Shown: positions 1 to 7,554, counted from the first letter of the stretch. The stretch: DNA of 18,383 bases from Lachnoclostridium sp. UBA5725 (GCA_002419585.1 DIGJ01000036.1:1-18383); one strand, 5' to 3'. A program made the numbers and translations. The notes: generated by a model not told the origin, from the letters alone.

Positions 1-37
1 TAGAATATAAAATTTCACTTTACGACAAGCGGAAATC

Positions 38-66
38 TTGACTGATTAGGGTTGCCATGTTATACT
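38..66 (+). promoter_or_regulatory. Sigma-A promoter of the GntR-mcsA-mcsB-clpC operon
   Basis: TTGACT (38-43) and TATACT (61-66) are separated by exactly 17 bp. Each hexamer differs from the sigma-A consensus at one position. The expected transcription start near 73 gives a leader of about 38 bases before the first gene. No CtsR-type operator (tandem GGTCAAA-like heptamers) is visible in positions 1-110. Confidence 0.8.
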
Positions 67-86
67 TTTCCTATAACAACTATAAC
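59..86. promoter_or_regulatory. Dyad overlapping the -10, candidate operator for the GntR-type regulator
   Basis: GTTATA (59-64) and TATAAC (72-77) form a perfect 6-bp inverted repeat with a 7-bp spacer, and a further TATAAC lies at 81-86. The left half overlaps the -10 hexamer, so a bound dimer would block initiation. GntR regulators commonly bind such dyads in their own promoters. Assignment to the adjacent regulator rests on position only. Confidence 0.45.
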
Positions 87-110
87 TTACTGATTTAAGG
101 GGGGAACAGA

Positions 111-488
111 ATGATTGTTGAGATCGATTTTAACAGTGATGAAGCGATATATATTCAACTTCGCAATCAAATCGTCATAGGGATTGCAGCTGCTGAAATT
201 ATGGAAGGCGAGAGCTTACCTTCTGTACGGGACCTGGCAGAGCACATCGGAATAAATATGCATACAGTAAATAAGGCATATACCATTTTAAAGCAGGAAG
301 GTTATTTGCAGTTAGATCGTAGAAAGGGAGCTATTATAGCGATTGATCCAGAAAAATATGACGCCCGCCTTGCTATGATGGAGAATATGCGTGTGATATT
401 AGCAGAAGGCATTTGCAAAGATATATCATGCGAAGAAGTGCACCAAATTGTTGACTCAATTTTCAGGGAATTCAAAAAGGAGGTATAA
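111..488 (+). CDS. GntR family (YtrA-type) transcriptional regulator
   Basis: This is a 125-residue DNA-binding regulator. Residues about 10-75 form a GntR winged helix: the IYIQLRNQI start, then LPSVRDLAEHIGINMHTVNKAY (helix-turn-helix), then a wing at GYLQLDRRKGAI. The remaining 50 residues are a short helical tail like that of the YtrA subfamily, with no large ligand domain. The ATG follows a strong GGGGGG Shine-Dalgarno at 99-104. The stop is 2 nt before mcsA, whose Shine-Dalgarno lies inside this gene, so the two are translationally close. The position is that normally held by ctsR in Firmicute mcsA-mcsB-clpC operons, and the sequence does not resemble CtsR. Control of the stress operon, probably autoregulatory, is inferred from position; the effector is unknown. 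Confidence 0.9.
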   Translation: MIVEIDFNSDEAIYIQLRNQIVIGIAAAEIMEGESLPSVRDLAEHIGINMHTVNKAYTILKQEGYLQLDRRKGAIIAIDPEKYDARLAMMENMRVILAEGICKDISCEEVHQIVDSIFREFKKEV

Positions 489-490
489 AA

Positions 491-1063
491 ATGTTATGTG
501 ATATTTGTCATAAAAGAGAGGCAAAGATTTATTATACCGAAATTAGAAATGGTGAGAAAAAAGAACAATATTTATGTGAAGAATGTGCTGCTGGGCAATC
601 CACCTTTCAGACCAATAAAGGAGAATACAGTATAGAAGGCACATTGAATAACTTTTTATCAAATATCCTCGGAAGTATATATGGAGAGGGCGAACAAAAG
701 GAAAACAAAGATACTATGCCTAGATGTGAAAGCTGTGGTATTTCATATGAAGATGTGCTTGAACATGGTAAGTTTGGATGTGCACACTGCTATGATAGTT
801 TCAAAGTTATGGTGGATAAGAGTTTGCGTCAGATTCAAGGAGCAAATAATCACATTGGAAAACAGCCGGAAAGGGCAAAAGATAGTTCGAAATCTTACGT
901 TTTAAATATGACGGAGACGGAAAAGCTTTCACTACAGTTACAAGAAGCAATTGAACGAGAAGAATACGAAGAAGCAGCAAGACTTCGGGATCAAATGCGA
1001 GTACTGAAAGGAGAGGAAGAATGCGTAAATGGTATGAAGAAGAAGGAGAATACAGCGATGTAG
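491..1063 (+). CDS. mcsA: McsA, zinc-binding activator of the McsB arginine kinase
   Basis: McsA is the zinc-finger partner that activates McsB and helps direct substrates to ClpC in the cytoplasm. The 190-residue protein has two pairs of CXXC motifs, C3/C6 with C29/C32 and C79/C82 with C97/C100, each pair able to hold a zinc ion. Residues about 139-174 form a UVR-type helical hairpin (LSLQLQEAIEREEYEEAARL), also found in UvrB, UvrC and ClpC. An AAAGGAGG Shine-Dalgarno lies just upstream of the ATG. The last 43 nt overlap the start of mcsB in another frame, so the C-terminal tail after the UVR domain is encoded by DNA that also encodes McsB. Length and architecture are normal for the family. 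Confidence 0.95.
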   Translation: MLCDICHKREAKIYYTEIRNGEKKEQYLCEECAAGQSTFQTNKGEYSIEGTLNNFLSNILGSIYGEGEQKENKDTMPRCESCGISYEDVLEHGKFGCAHCYDSFKVMVDKSLRQIQGANNHIGKQPERAKDSSKSYVLNMTETEKLSLQLQEAIEREEYEEAARLRDQMRVLKGEEECVNGMKKKENTAM

Positions 1064-2055
1064 TCATTTCAAGCCGTATCCGTTTAGCAAGAAACTTAAA
1101 GAAATATCCATTTTCTCCAAAGCTATCTGAAGAACAGGCGGTTGCACTGAATCATGAAGTAATGGAAAAACTGGAAGATATAAAAAATGAATCGGGAACT
1201 TATCTTACATGTAGTATCAACCATATGGATGAGATTAGTAGGTTGAGTATGTTGGAACGATATATTATTAGTCCTATTATGGTAGAAAAAAAGCAGGAAA
1301 CCGGTCTTATGGTTGCACCGGATGAGCGTGCGAGTATCATGATAAACGAAGAAGATCATTTGCGGATTCAAAGCTTGACGGGTGCAATGAATATGAAAAA
1401 AGCCTTGGAAGAAGCGTATAAAATAGATGATTATATAGAAGAAAAGCTGGATATCTCGTATCATAATCAATACGGATATCTAACTGCCTGTCCTACGAAT
1501 GTGGGAACTGGGCTTCGTGCCTCCTATATGGTGTTTTTGCCGGCGCTTGATGCAGCTGGTAATATGACGCAGCTCATGAACGAGGCTGGTAAGTTTGGCG
1601 TTACCATTCGTGGTATGTATGGAGAAGGAACCAAAGCTTGTGCAAGTATCTATCAGATCTCAAACCAGAAGACATTAGGGATGAGTGAAGAAGACATTAT
1701 AGAAAAATTAGATAGTGTGGTGCTTCAAGTGATTCATCAGGAACAAAAGAGAAGAGAGCATATTTTAAATACGAATTTTTCTGTCTTAGAAGATCAAATT
1801 TATCGATCTTATGGTGTTTTAAAATATGCAAAGCAAATTAATACAAAGGATGCGATGACACTTTTATCGCAACTTAAGTTTGGTGAAGACACAAAAACAG
1901 TAACCTTAGAAAAACCAAATATGATCTTTCGAATGATGATGGAAATTCAACCTGCGAATCTGCAGCAAAAACTTGGAAAAATTGCAGGCAGTGCACAAAG
2001 AGATCAAAAACGGGCAGAATACATTAATATGTATTTGCCTGAACTTATAAAATAA
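1021..2055 (+). CDS. mcsB: McsB, protein arginine kinase
   Basis: McsB phosphorylates arginines on misfolded proteins and on regulators; the phosphoarginine mark delivers them to ClpC-ClpP. The 344-residue protein has the ATP:guanido phosphotransferase fold. Visible motifs are SSRIRLARN (residues 17-25, nucleotide phosphate binding), NEEDH (109-113, the acidic substrate-binding region) and LTACPTNVGTGLRAS (154-168) with the reactive-site cysteine C157. RDQKRA at 327-332 fits the RDXXRA phosphoarginine-binding motif. All key residues are present. The start inside mcsA is supported by GGAGAGGAAG just upstream and by alignment of the SDVVISSRIRLARN region with known McsB N termini; the leader before it is about 10 residues shorter than in Bacillus subtilis as I recall that sequence. 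Confidence 0.96.
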   Translation: MRKWYEEEGEYSDVVISSRIRLARNLKKYPFSPKLSEEQAVALNHEVMEKLEDIKNESGTYLTCSINHMDEISRLSMLERYIISPIMVEKKQETGLMVAPDERASIMINEEDHLRIQSLTGAMNMKKALEEAYKIDDYIEEKLDISYHNQYGYLTACPTNVGTGLRASYMVFLPALDAAGNMTQLMNEAGKFGVTIRGMYGEGTKACASIYQISNQKTLGMSEEDIIEKLDSVVLQVIHQEQKRREHILNTNFSVLEDQIYRSYGVLKYAKQINTKDAMTLLSQLKFGEDTKTVTLEKPNMIFRMMMEIQPANLQQKLGKIAGSAQRDQKRAEYINMYLPELIK

Positions 2056-2069
2056 CGGAGGACATAATT

Positions 2070-4514
2070 ATGTATGATAATTTTACAAACAACGCATTGG
2101 AGGCTATACAAAATGCAAAAGAAATTGCTTACGCCTTGTCACATAATTATATTGGGACGGAGCATTTACTAATCGGCCTTTTAACTGCTCCTGGAGTTGC
2201 AGCTACGGTACTTGAAGAAAATGGTGTTGATAAAGAAAAATTAGTGGATTTAATCGAACAACTGATTGCACCACAAGGCAATATTAGTATGATGGAACAA
2301 GATAATTTCACACCTAGATCAGCACGAATCTTAGATCAAAGTGTAAGAGAAGCGGTACGCTTGAAAGCGCAGAAGGTTGGAACCGAGCATATTTTAATCT
2401 CGCTTATTAAGGAGTCTGACTGTATCGCTGTTCGTCTGCTTAATACATTGGGCGTAAATGTTCAAAAGCTGTATGTTGACGTTATGACTGCAATTGGTAA
2501 AGATGTTGGAGCAGCGAAGAATGAATATATGGCAAGCAAAGGTAAGGCAAGAGGAAAGTCCCAGACGCCAACACTTGACCAGTACAGTCGAGATTTGACA
2601 CAGCTTGCAAAAGAAGGACGATTAGATCCTGTTATTGGAAGAGAAAATGAAATTCAACGTGTCGTTCAGATCTTAAGTAGAAGAACCAAGAATAATCCAT
2701 GTCTTGTGGGCGAGCCAGGCGTTGGAAAAACGGCGATTGCAGAGGGACTTGCAAGCCGGATCATCGCAGGAAATATTCCATCTACAATAAAGAATAAGCG
2801 TTTGTTGACGTTGGATTTATCCGGTATGGTTGCAGGTTCGAAATACCGTGGCGAGTTCGAAGAAAGAATAAAAAAGGTAATTGCAGAAGTAATCAGTGAT
2901 GGCAATGTATTGCTTTTCATTGATGAAATTCATACAATCATTGGTGCTGGAGGAGCGGAAGGAGCAATTGATGCCTCCAATATCTTAAAGCCTTCTCTTG
3001 CAAGAGGTGAAATCCAGCTGATTGGTGCGACAACACGTGAAGAATATCGAAAGTATATTGAAAAGGATGCAGCTCTCGAACGTAGATTTCAACCAGTTGC
3101 AATTGAAGAACCTGCCGAAGATGAGGCTATCTTAATCCTAAAAGGGCTTCGTGAACGGTATGAGGATCATCATCATGTTACCATTACAGACCAAGCTTTG
3201 GATGCAGCAGTGAAGATGTCGGTACGATATATTAATGATCGTTATCTTCCAGATAAGGCAATTGACCTAATAGACGAAGCCTCTTCAAAACTTCGCTTAA
3301 GTACTTATATTGATTCTCCACAGATTAAGGAGCTAGAAAAGGAAAATCAACTTCTTGAAAAAAAGAAGGAAGATGCGATAAAAGACGAGGCATTTGAAGC
3401 AGCTGGTGAAATTAAGAATCAACAGAAAAAGAACTTGGAGAAAATTGCCCGTTTAAAAGAAAAACAAGAAAATGAAAAGAAAGAAAAACAACTTGTTGTG
3501 GGTGAGAATGAAATTGCAGATATTATTTCATCTTGGACAAAGATACCGGTACAAAAAATTGCAGAAGAGGAAACAAAGCGGTTGCAAAAATTGGAATCAA
3601 TTCTACACGAACGTGTGGTAGGGCAAGAAGAGGCGGTTTCGTCCATCGCGAAAGCAATACGACGTGGTCGTGTTGGGCTAAAAGATCCAAATCGACCAAT
3701 TGGATCTTTCCTATTCCTAGGTCCTACTGGTGTTGGAAAGACGGAATTGTCAAAGACCTTGGCTGAATCCATGTTTGGAAGTGAAAATGCGATGATTCGC
3801 GTTGATATGTCAGAATATATGGAAAAGCATAGTGTATCAAAACTAATCGGTTCGCCTCCAGGATATGTTGGATATGATGAAGGTGGTCAATTAAGTGAGA
3901 AGGTGCGCCGTAATCCATACTCCGTTATCTTATTTGATGAGATCGAGAAGGCGCATCCGGATGTATTCAATATTTTACTTCAAGTACTAGATGATGGTCA
4001 TATTACAGATTCACAAGGCAGAAAGGTGAGCTTCAAAAATACGATTATTATTATGACATCGAATGCAGGAGCACAACGAATTGTAGAGCCTAAAAATCTA
4101 GGATTTGCCTCTGTACAAGATGAATCTTTGGATTATAAGAAAATGAAGGACGGTGTAATGGAAGAGGTAAAACGCCTCTTTAAGCCAGAATTTATCAATC
4201 GAATTGATGAGATTATTGTCTTCCATTCTCTGACGAAGGATAATATCAAACAGATTGTTGGTATTATGCTAAAAGGAATTATCAAACGTTGTGAAACACA
4301 GATGAATATTACACTAAAACCAACAGCAGGAGTTATCGATTTTATTGTAAGTGCGGGTTATGATCATAAATATGGTGCTAGACCACTTCGTCGTGCAATA
4401 CAAACGAATATTGAGGATAAATTAGCAGAAGAGGTACTAGATGGCAATATCAAATCAGGAGATGTCGTATCCGTTCGAATGAAAGGGAAAGATGTCGCAT
4501 TTTATATAAAATAG
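2070..4514 (+). CDS. clpC: ClpC, AAA+ unfoldase subunit of the ClpCP protease
   Basis: ClpC unfolds tagged proteins and threads them into ClpP. The 814-residue protein is full length. It has a double Clp N domain (about 1-145; TEHLLIGLL and TEHILISLI repeats carry the glutamates that bind phosphoarginine in B. subtilis ClpC). The first AAA+ domain has Walker A GEPGVGKT (214-221) and Walker B LLFIDE (281-286). A middle domain (about 410-475) is highly charged, a coiled coil with a UVR-like motif, and is where McsB or MecA adaptors dock. The second AAA+ domain has Walker A GPTGVGKT (551-558), pore loop GYVGY (598-602), Walker B ILFDE (620-624) and sensor-2 GARPLRR (769-775). The gene begins 14 nt after mcsB behind GGAGG. 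No ClpP gene is in the window. Confidence 0.97.
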   Translation: MYDNFTNNALEAIQNAKEIAYALSHNYIGTEHLLIGLLTAPGVAATVLEENGVDKEKLVDLIEQLIAPQGNISMMEQDNFTPRSARILDQSVREAVRLKAQKVGTEHILISLIKESDCIAVRLLNTLGVNVQKLYVDVMTAIGKDVGAAKNEYMASKGKARGKSQTPTLDQYSRDLTQLAKEGRLDPVIGRENEIQRVVQILSRRTKNNPCLVGEPGVGKTAIAEGLASRIIAGNIPSTIKNKRLLTLDLSGMVAGSKYRGEFEERIKKVIAEVISDGNVLLFIDEIHTIIGAGGAEGAIDASNILKPSLARGEIQLIGATTREEYRKYIEKDAALERRFQPVAIEEPAEDEAILILKGLRERYEDHHHVTITDQALDAAVKMSVRYINDRYLPDKAIDLIDEASSKLRLSTYIDSPQIKELEKENQLLEKKKEDAIKDEAFEAAGEIKNQQKKNLEKIARLKEKQENEKKEKQLVVGENEIADIISSWTKIPVQKIAEEETKRLQKLESILHERVVGQEEAVSSIAKAIRRGRVGLKDPNRPIGSFLFLGPTGVGKTELSKTLAESMFGSENAMIRVDMSEYMEKHSVSKLIGSPPGYVGYDEGGQLSEKVRRNPYSVILFDEIEKAHPDVFNILLQVLDDGHITDSQGRKVSFKNTIIIMTSNAGAQRIVEPKNLGFASVQDESLDYKKMKDGVMEEVKRLFKPEFINRIDEIIVFHSLTKDNIKQIVGIMLKGIIKRCETQMNITLKPTAGVIDFIVSAGYDHKYGARPLRRAIQTNIEDKLAEEVLDGNIKSGDVVSVRMKGKDVAFYIK

Positions 4515-4543
4515 TAGAATTCCAACGGAATTTATAGTATAAT
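4515..4543 (+). promoter_or_regulatory. Possible weak promoter in the clpC-radA gap
   Basis: TATAAT at 4538-4543 is a perfect -10. Seventeen bases upstream there is only TAGAAT (4515-4520), a 3-of-6 match to the -35 consensus. A small hairpin, AATTCC-AAC-GGAATT (4518-4532), precedes the -10 but lacks a T-run, so it is not a convincing terminator. The 98-bp gap to the next start (4613), the largest before radA, makes a separate transcript plausible. Confidence 0.35.
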
Positions 4544-4612
4544 ATTTGAATACTAAATATATTGGTAATAAAAAAATAAACAATTCGGATAAGTATTTGG
4601 GAGGACATGAAA

Positions 4613-5029
4613 ATGCCAATTATCAAAGGTTTAATCAGAAAAGAAGATGACAATACCCTAAGTTTTGGAGATTATTCGTTGGAAGCAAAGACCAAAATTT
4701 GTGATTTTGAATTTGAAGGCAATATTTACAAAATTAAGACATTTAACGAAGTGACAAAATTAAAGAAAAATGAACTTTTGGTATATGAATCAGAACCTGG
4801 AACTGTAGTTCACAATTTTAAGAAAACGGCTGACTTGGTAGAATTTAGTGTAGAAGGACCAGAAGATGCCCAGATTACATTAGAATTGGAACCAGAACAG
4901 GCGTATGAAGTATTTATAGATGGCGATAGCATTGGAGACGTAACGACCAATCTTGGAGGTAAGCTTATGTTAAGTGTTTCTCTTGAGCTGGAAAAAATGG
5001 TTTTTGTTAAGATTATAAAAAGAGCATAA
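4613..5029 (+). CDS. Hypothetical beta-rich protein between clpC and radA
   Basis: I do not recognise a characterised family. The start is set by the ribosome binding site: GGGAGG at 4599-4604 lies 8 nt before the ATG at 4613 but only 2 nt before the ATG at 4607, so MPIIKGLIRK is the likely N terminus and the protein has 138 residues. It has no signal peptide, membrane segment or cysteine pair. Alternating hydrophobic residues predict mostly beta strands. The C-terminal half (YEVFIDGDSIGDVTT onward) resembles a small beta-sandwich or PEGA-like unit. It is acidic in the middle and has a basic end (KIIKRA). It lies 32 nt before radA and is probably co-transcribed with it. A cytoplasmic protein is expected; no function is assigned. 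Confidence 0.8.
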   Translation: MPIIKGLIRKEDDNTLSFGDYSLEAKTKICDFEFEGNIYKIKTFNEVTKLKKNELLVYESEPGTVVHNFKKTADLVEFSVEGPEDAQITLELEPEQAYEVFIDGDSIGDVTTNLGGKLMLSVSLELEKMVFVKIIKRA

Positions 5030-5061
5030 AACTTGTACCTTGAAGATAGGATAATAAGTAA

Positions 5062-6432
5062 ATGGCAAAAAATAAAGCAATATTTTTCTGTAAAGAATGT
5101 GGATTTGAATCTTCCAAGTGGCTGGGACAATGTCCTGGCTGCAAGGTTTGGGATTCATTTGTAGAAGAACCGACGGCTGCAAAGACAAAGTCGGTTCTTT
5201 CTAATAATGGTAAAAAAGGATTGAAAAAAGACCCAGAACCTTTATCAAAAGTACTTACCTCACAGGATGAACGTATTAAAACTGGAATCCATGAGCTTGA
5301 CCGCGTGTTAGGCGGTGGAATCGTTGTTGGAGGTCTCGTTTTGGTTGGTGGTGATCCTGGAATTGGAAAGTCTACGCTGCTTTTGCAAATGTGCAGACAG
5401 CTAACGGGGCAAAATGAAAAGGTATTATATATTTCAGGAGAAGAATCTCTAAAGCAGCTAAAAATGCGAGCAGATCGCTTAGGAGATTTTGCGGGTGAGC
5501 TCATGGCGCTTTGTGAAACGGATTTGGATCTGGTGGAAGAAACCATAACGCAAATGCAACCATCCGTTGTTATCATTGACTCGATTCAGACGATGTATCG
5601 AGAGGATATTTCTTCTGCCCCAGGAAGCGTAAGTCAGGTTCGGGAGACAACGAGTGTGTTAATGCGACTGGCAAAGAGTCTTTCGGTATCTATTTTTATT
5701 GTCGGACATGTGACAAAAGAAGGAATGGTAGCTGGCCCCCGTGTATTAGAGCACATGGTGGATACCGTTCTTTATTTTGAAGGGGATGGATCCGCATCCT
5801 ACCGAATCCTTCGTGCGGTGAAGAATCGATTTGGTTCCACGAATGAAATCGGCGTCTTTGAAATGAAAGGAAGCGGTCTTGTTGAGGTAGCAAATCCATC
5901 GGAATATATGTTAAAGGGTAAACCAGTGGATGAAGCAGGGTCTGTCGTTTCTTGCTCCATTGAAGGAACCAGACCGATTTTGGTAGAGATACAGGCGCTT
6001 ATTTGTCGAACAAACTTTAATATGCCAAGACGAACAGCAGCAGGAATTGATTACAACCGAGTAAATCTTCTCATGGCAGTTGTAGAAAAACGATTGGGTA
6101 TTTCTTTGGGTGAATGTGATGCTTACATCAATGTTGCAGGGGGAATACGAATCAATGAACCGGCTCTTGACTTAGCATTGATTGCTGCAATAATTTCAAG
6201 TTACCGTAATGCCTGCTTTGACAGTAATATGATCCTTTTTGGAGAAGTTGGATTAACCGGCGAAGTAAGGGCAGTTAATATGATAGAACAAAGGGTAATG
6301 GAAGCCTCAAAAATGGGATACAAGGAATGTATTCTTCCAGATGCTAACATGAACTCTTTTGGCAAGCAATCAGGCATGGACATGAAATTGATAGGAATCA
6401 AAAACATTAGAGAACTACTTAATTACATGTAA
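5062..6432 (+). CDS. radA: RadA (Sms), DNA repair and branch-migration ATPase
   Basis: RadA promotes branch migration and D-loop extension during RecA-dependent recombinational repair. The 456-residue protein has the usual length and domain order. An N-terminal zinc finger is formed by C10, C13, C24 and C27. The RecA-like ATPase has Walker A GDPGIGKS (97-104) and Walker B VVIIDSIQT (169-177), followed by the RadA signature KNRFG (254-258). From about residue 280 to the end is a Lon-protease-like ring domain used for structure rather than proteolysis. The ribosome binding site is weak (ATAGGA about 10 nt upstream), but the start gives the expected N terminus just before the zinc finger. It follows the hypothetical gene by 32 nt and precedes another small gene by 19 nt. 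Confidence 0.96.
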   Translation: MAKNKAIFFCKECGFESSKWLGQCPGCKVWDSFVEEPTAAKTKSVLSNNGKKGLKKDPEPLSKVLTSQDERIKTGIHELDRVLGGGIVVGGLVLVGGDPGIGKSTLLLQMCRQLTGQNEKVLYISGEESLKQLKMRADRLGDFAGELMALCETDLDLVEETITQMQPSVVIIDSIQTMYREDISSAPGSVSQVRETTSVLMRLAKSLSVSIFIVGHVTKEGMVAGPRVLEHMVDTVLYFEGDGSASYRILRAVKNRFGSTNEIGVFEMKGSGLVEVANPSEYMLKGKPVDEAGSVVSCSIEGTRPILVEIQALICRTNFNMPRRTAAGIDYNRVNLLMAVVEKRLGISLGECDAYINVAGGIRINEPALDLALIAAIISSYRNACFDSNMILFGEVGLTGEVRAVNMIEQRVMEASKMGYKECILPDANMNSFGKQSGMDMKLIGIKNIRELLNYM

Positions 6433-6451
6433 CACAGGGGGATAGTACGCA

Positions 6452-6805
6452 ATGGATGAGAAGATAATTGAAATTACAAGGGTTGCAGAAATGGTGAATC
6501 AGTTAGATGAAACACAGATGGTGTTAGAAGGAATGGCATACGATATATTGAATTGCTCTGATTCTGTAAAGAATGCAACATACAAAGTGATGGAGACACT
6601 AAAACTGGCCGGTGTCTTTGAGGCTACACAAGAAAATCAGACAATCATAGAAGTGTATGATTGCCTGGAAGAATTAAGTACATATACAGAGAATATGTCC
6701 ATGTGTGCACACTGTAATGAAGAATTTTCTTCAAAGCAACATGAGGTTGTGGAAGACATTAAGGGTGCATTGGAATACTATTATAATAAATTATCCAGTA
6801 ACTGA
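6452..6805 (+). CDS. Hypothetical small helical protein downstream of radA
   Basis: This 117-residue protein is not one I recognise. It is predicted almost entirely helical and acidic, with heptad-like hydrophobic spacing over residues 5-55 and 92-112. There is one CXXC pair (C85, C88; CAHC) plus C35 and C71, enough for a metal site or a redox pair but not diagnostic. There is no signal peptide or membrane segment. GGGGG at 6437-6441 supplies a ribosome binding site about 10 nt before the ATG. It lies 19 nt after radA and is probably the last gene of that transcript. Its final 25 nt overlap the 3' end of the convergent gene on the other strand. Confidence 0.75.
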   Translation: MDEKIIEITRVAEMVNQLDETQMVLEGMAYDILNCSDSVKNATYKVMETLKLAGVFEATQENQTIIEVYDCLEELSTYTENMSMCAHCNEEFSSKQHEVVEDIKGALEYYYNKLSSN

Positions 6806-7347
6806 TTACCAGATGGACAATATAGCGATGGAATTCCTTGCTCTGTAGAACCAAAGTTCTTTATCAGAAACAGGGAACAAATTTCTTCATATGTTTGGCG
6901 AGAATACTTTAAGTTAAAGATTCTCGCTATTTTATCGAACAAAACTGGTGCAATGGAATATCCCCAATAAGTAGAACCATTGATAAGTTCAGTTCGGTCC
7001 AGTGTCGATGGAGTAATTTGATATTCTTTACCGGTATGCATGTTTTTTGCATAAAGACAAACAAAATCAGTTTTACTATCAATTGTAAAACATAATTCAC
7101 AAATTTCGGAAGAGTCTTCCCGTAATTGCAATTCTTTCAAGATGTCAAAGGTTGGCTTTAGTTCCAGAGCATCCAGTGCATCTAACCTAATTTTGTTGAT
7201 GTCATTATTACTGATTAAATGGATCAATTTATCAATGCTGTTCTGACTCAGCACATCTCTTGTAACACCTTCTTCTTTTTCAGATAGAAAAGAAATTAAA
7301 GTGTCAATTTCCTTTTGGGTTAATAGGGAAAAACTAGATTCGTTCAT
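6781..7347 (-). CDS. Hypothetical protein with two FliM/FliY-like N-terminal motifs
   Basis: This is a 188-residue protein when started at the ATG at 7347. GGAGGA (complement of 7355-7360) lies 7 nt before that ATG; the TTG further upstream overlaps the ribosome binding site and is rejected. The N terminus carries two motifs, LLTQKEIDTLISFL (residues 8-21) and VLSQNSIDKLIHLI (32-45). Both resemble the LSQxEIDALL peptide at the start of the flagellar switch proteins FliM and FliY/FliN. The rest (about 75-188) is a mixed alpha/beta domain with C83 and C86 that I do not recognise; no surface-presentation or CheC domain is evident. It is encoded opposite to everything around it and has its own promoter at 7384-7412. 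A role in motility or signalling is only a suggestion. Confidence 0.75.
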   Translation of the reverse strand: MNESSFSLLTQKEIDTLISFLSEKEEGVTRDVLSQNSIDKLIHLISNNDINKIRLDALDALELKPTFDILKELQLREDSSEICELCFTIDSKTDFVCLYAKNMHTGKEYQITPSTLDRTELINGSTYWGYSIAPVLFDKIARIFNLKYSRQTYEEICSLFLIKNFGSTEQGIPSLYCPSGNQLLDNLL

Positions 7348-7383
7348 AACGATTTCCTCCAACGTAAATATTTGCTATGTCCT

Positions 7384-7412
7384 ATTTTACCATTTCTCGA
7401 CTTGGTGGTAAA
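7384..7412 (-). promoter_or_regulatory. Sigma-A promoter of the minus-strand gene, inside an inverted repeat
   Basis: On the minus strand TTTACC (complement of 7407-7412) and TAAAAT (complement of 7384-7389) are spaced by exactly 17 bp, a good sigma-A promoter reading toward the gene that starts at 7347. The two elements are also caught in a perfect inverted repeat, TTTACCA (7386-7392) and TGGTAAA (7406-7412), with a 13-bp spacer, which could serve as an operator. Confidence 0.5.
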
Positions 7413-7525
7413 CAAAATTTTAACAAATTTGATAGTAATACAATTAGAAATTGGTTTTACCGTTTGCTTTTATTGTTTATTAGAAGATGGTAGCATGTTT
7501 ATAAAAATAAATAATAAAAGTATTG

Positions 7526-7554
7526 TTGATTTTTTCGGAGTTTTTACCTATAAT
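7526..7554 (+). promoter_or_regulatory. Sigma-A promoter of xpt
   Basis: TTGATT (7526-7531) and TATAAT (7549-7554) are 17 bp apart, an excellent sigma-A match. Transcription should begin near 7561, leaving a leader of about 42 bases. That is too short for the roughly 70-base purine riboswitch aptamer often found before xpt, and the aptamer's conserved loops are not visible upstream either. Confidence 0.7.

Noticed and set aside
681..1067. Frames on both strands inside mcsA (681-905 plus, 807-1067 minus)
   Set aside because: Both are shadows of mcsA, whose zinc motifs and UVR domain are unmistakable.
4518..4532. AATTCC-AAC-GGAATT hairpin as a terminator after clpC
   Set aside because: The stem is only 6 bp and AT-rich with a 3-base loop, and no T-run follows.
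5013..5576. 187-residue open frame on the minus strand opposite radA
   Set aside because: It lies antisense to the zinc finger and Walker A region of a clear radA gene, has Ser/Pro-rich composition typical of a shadow frame, and has no ribosome binding site I can see.
7532..7548. CGGAG-containing spacer of the xpt promoter as a PurR box
   Set aside because: Only the CCGAA core is matched on the complementary strand and the second, inverted box is missing.
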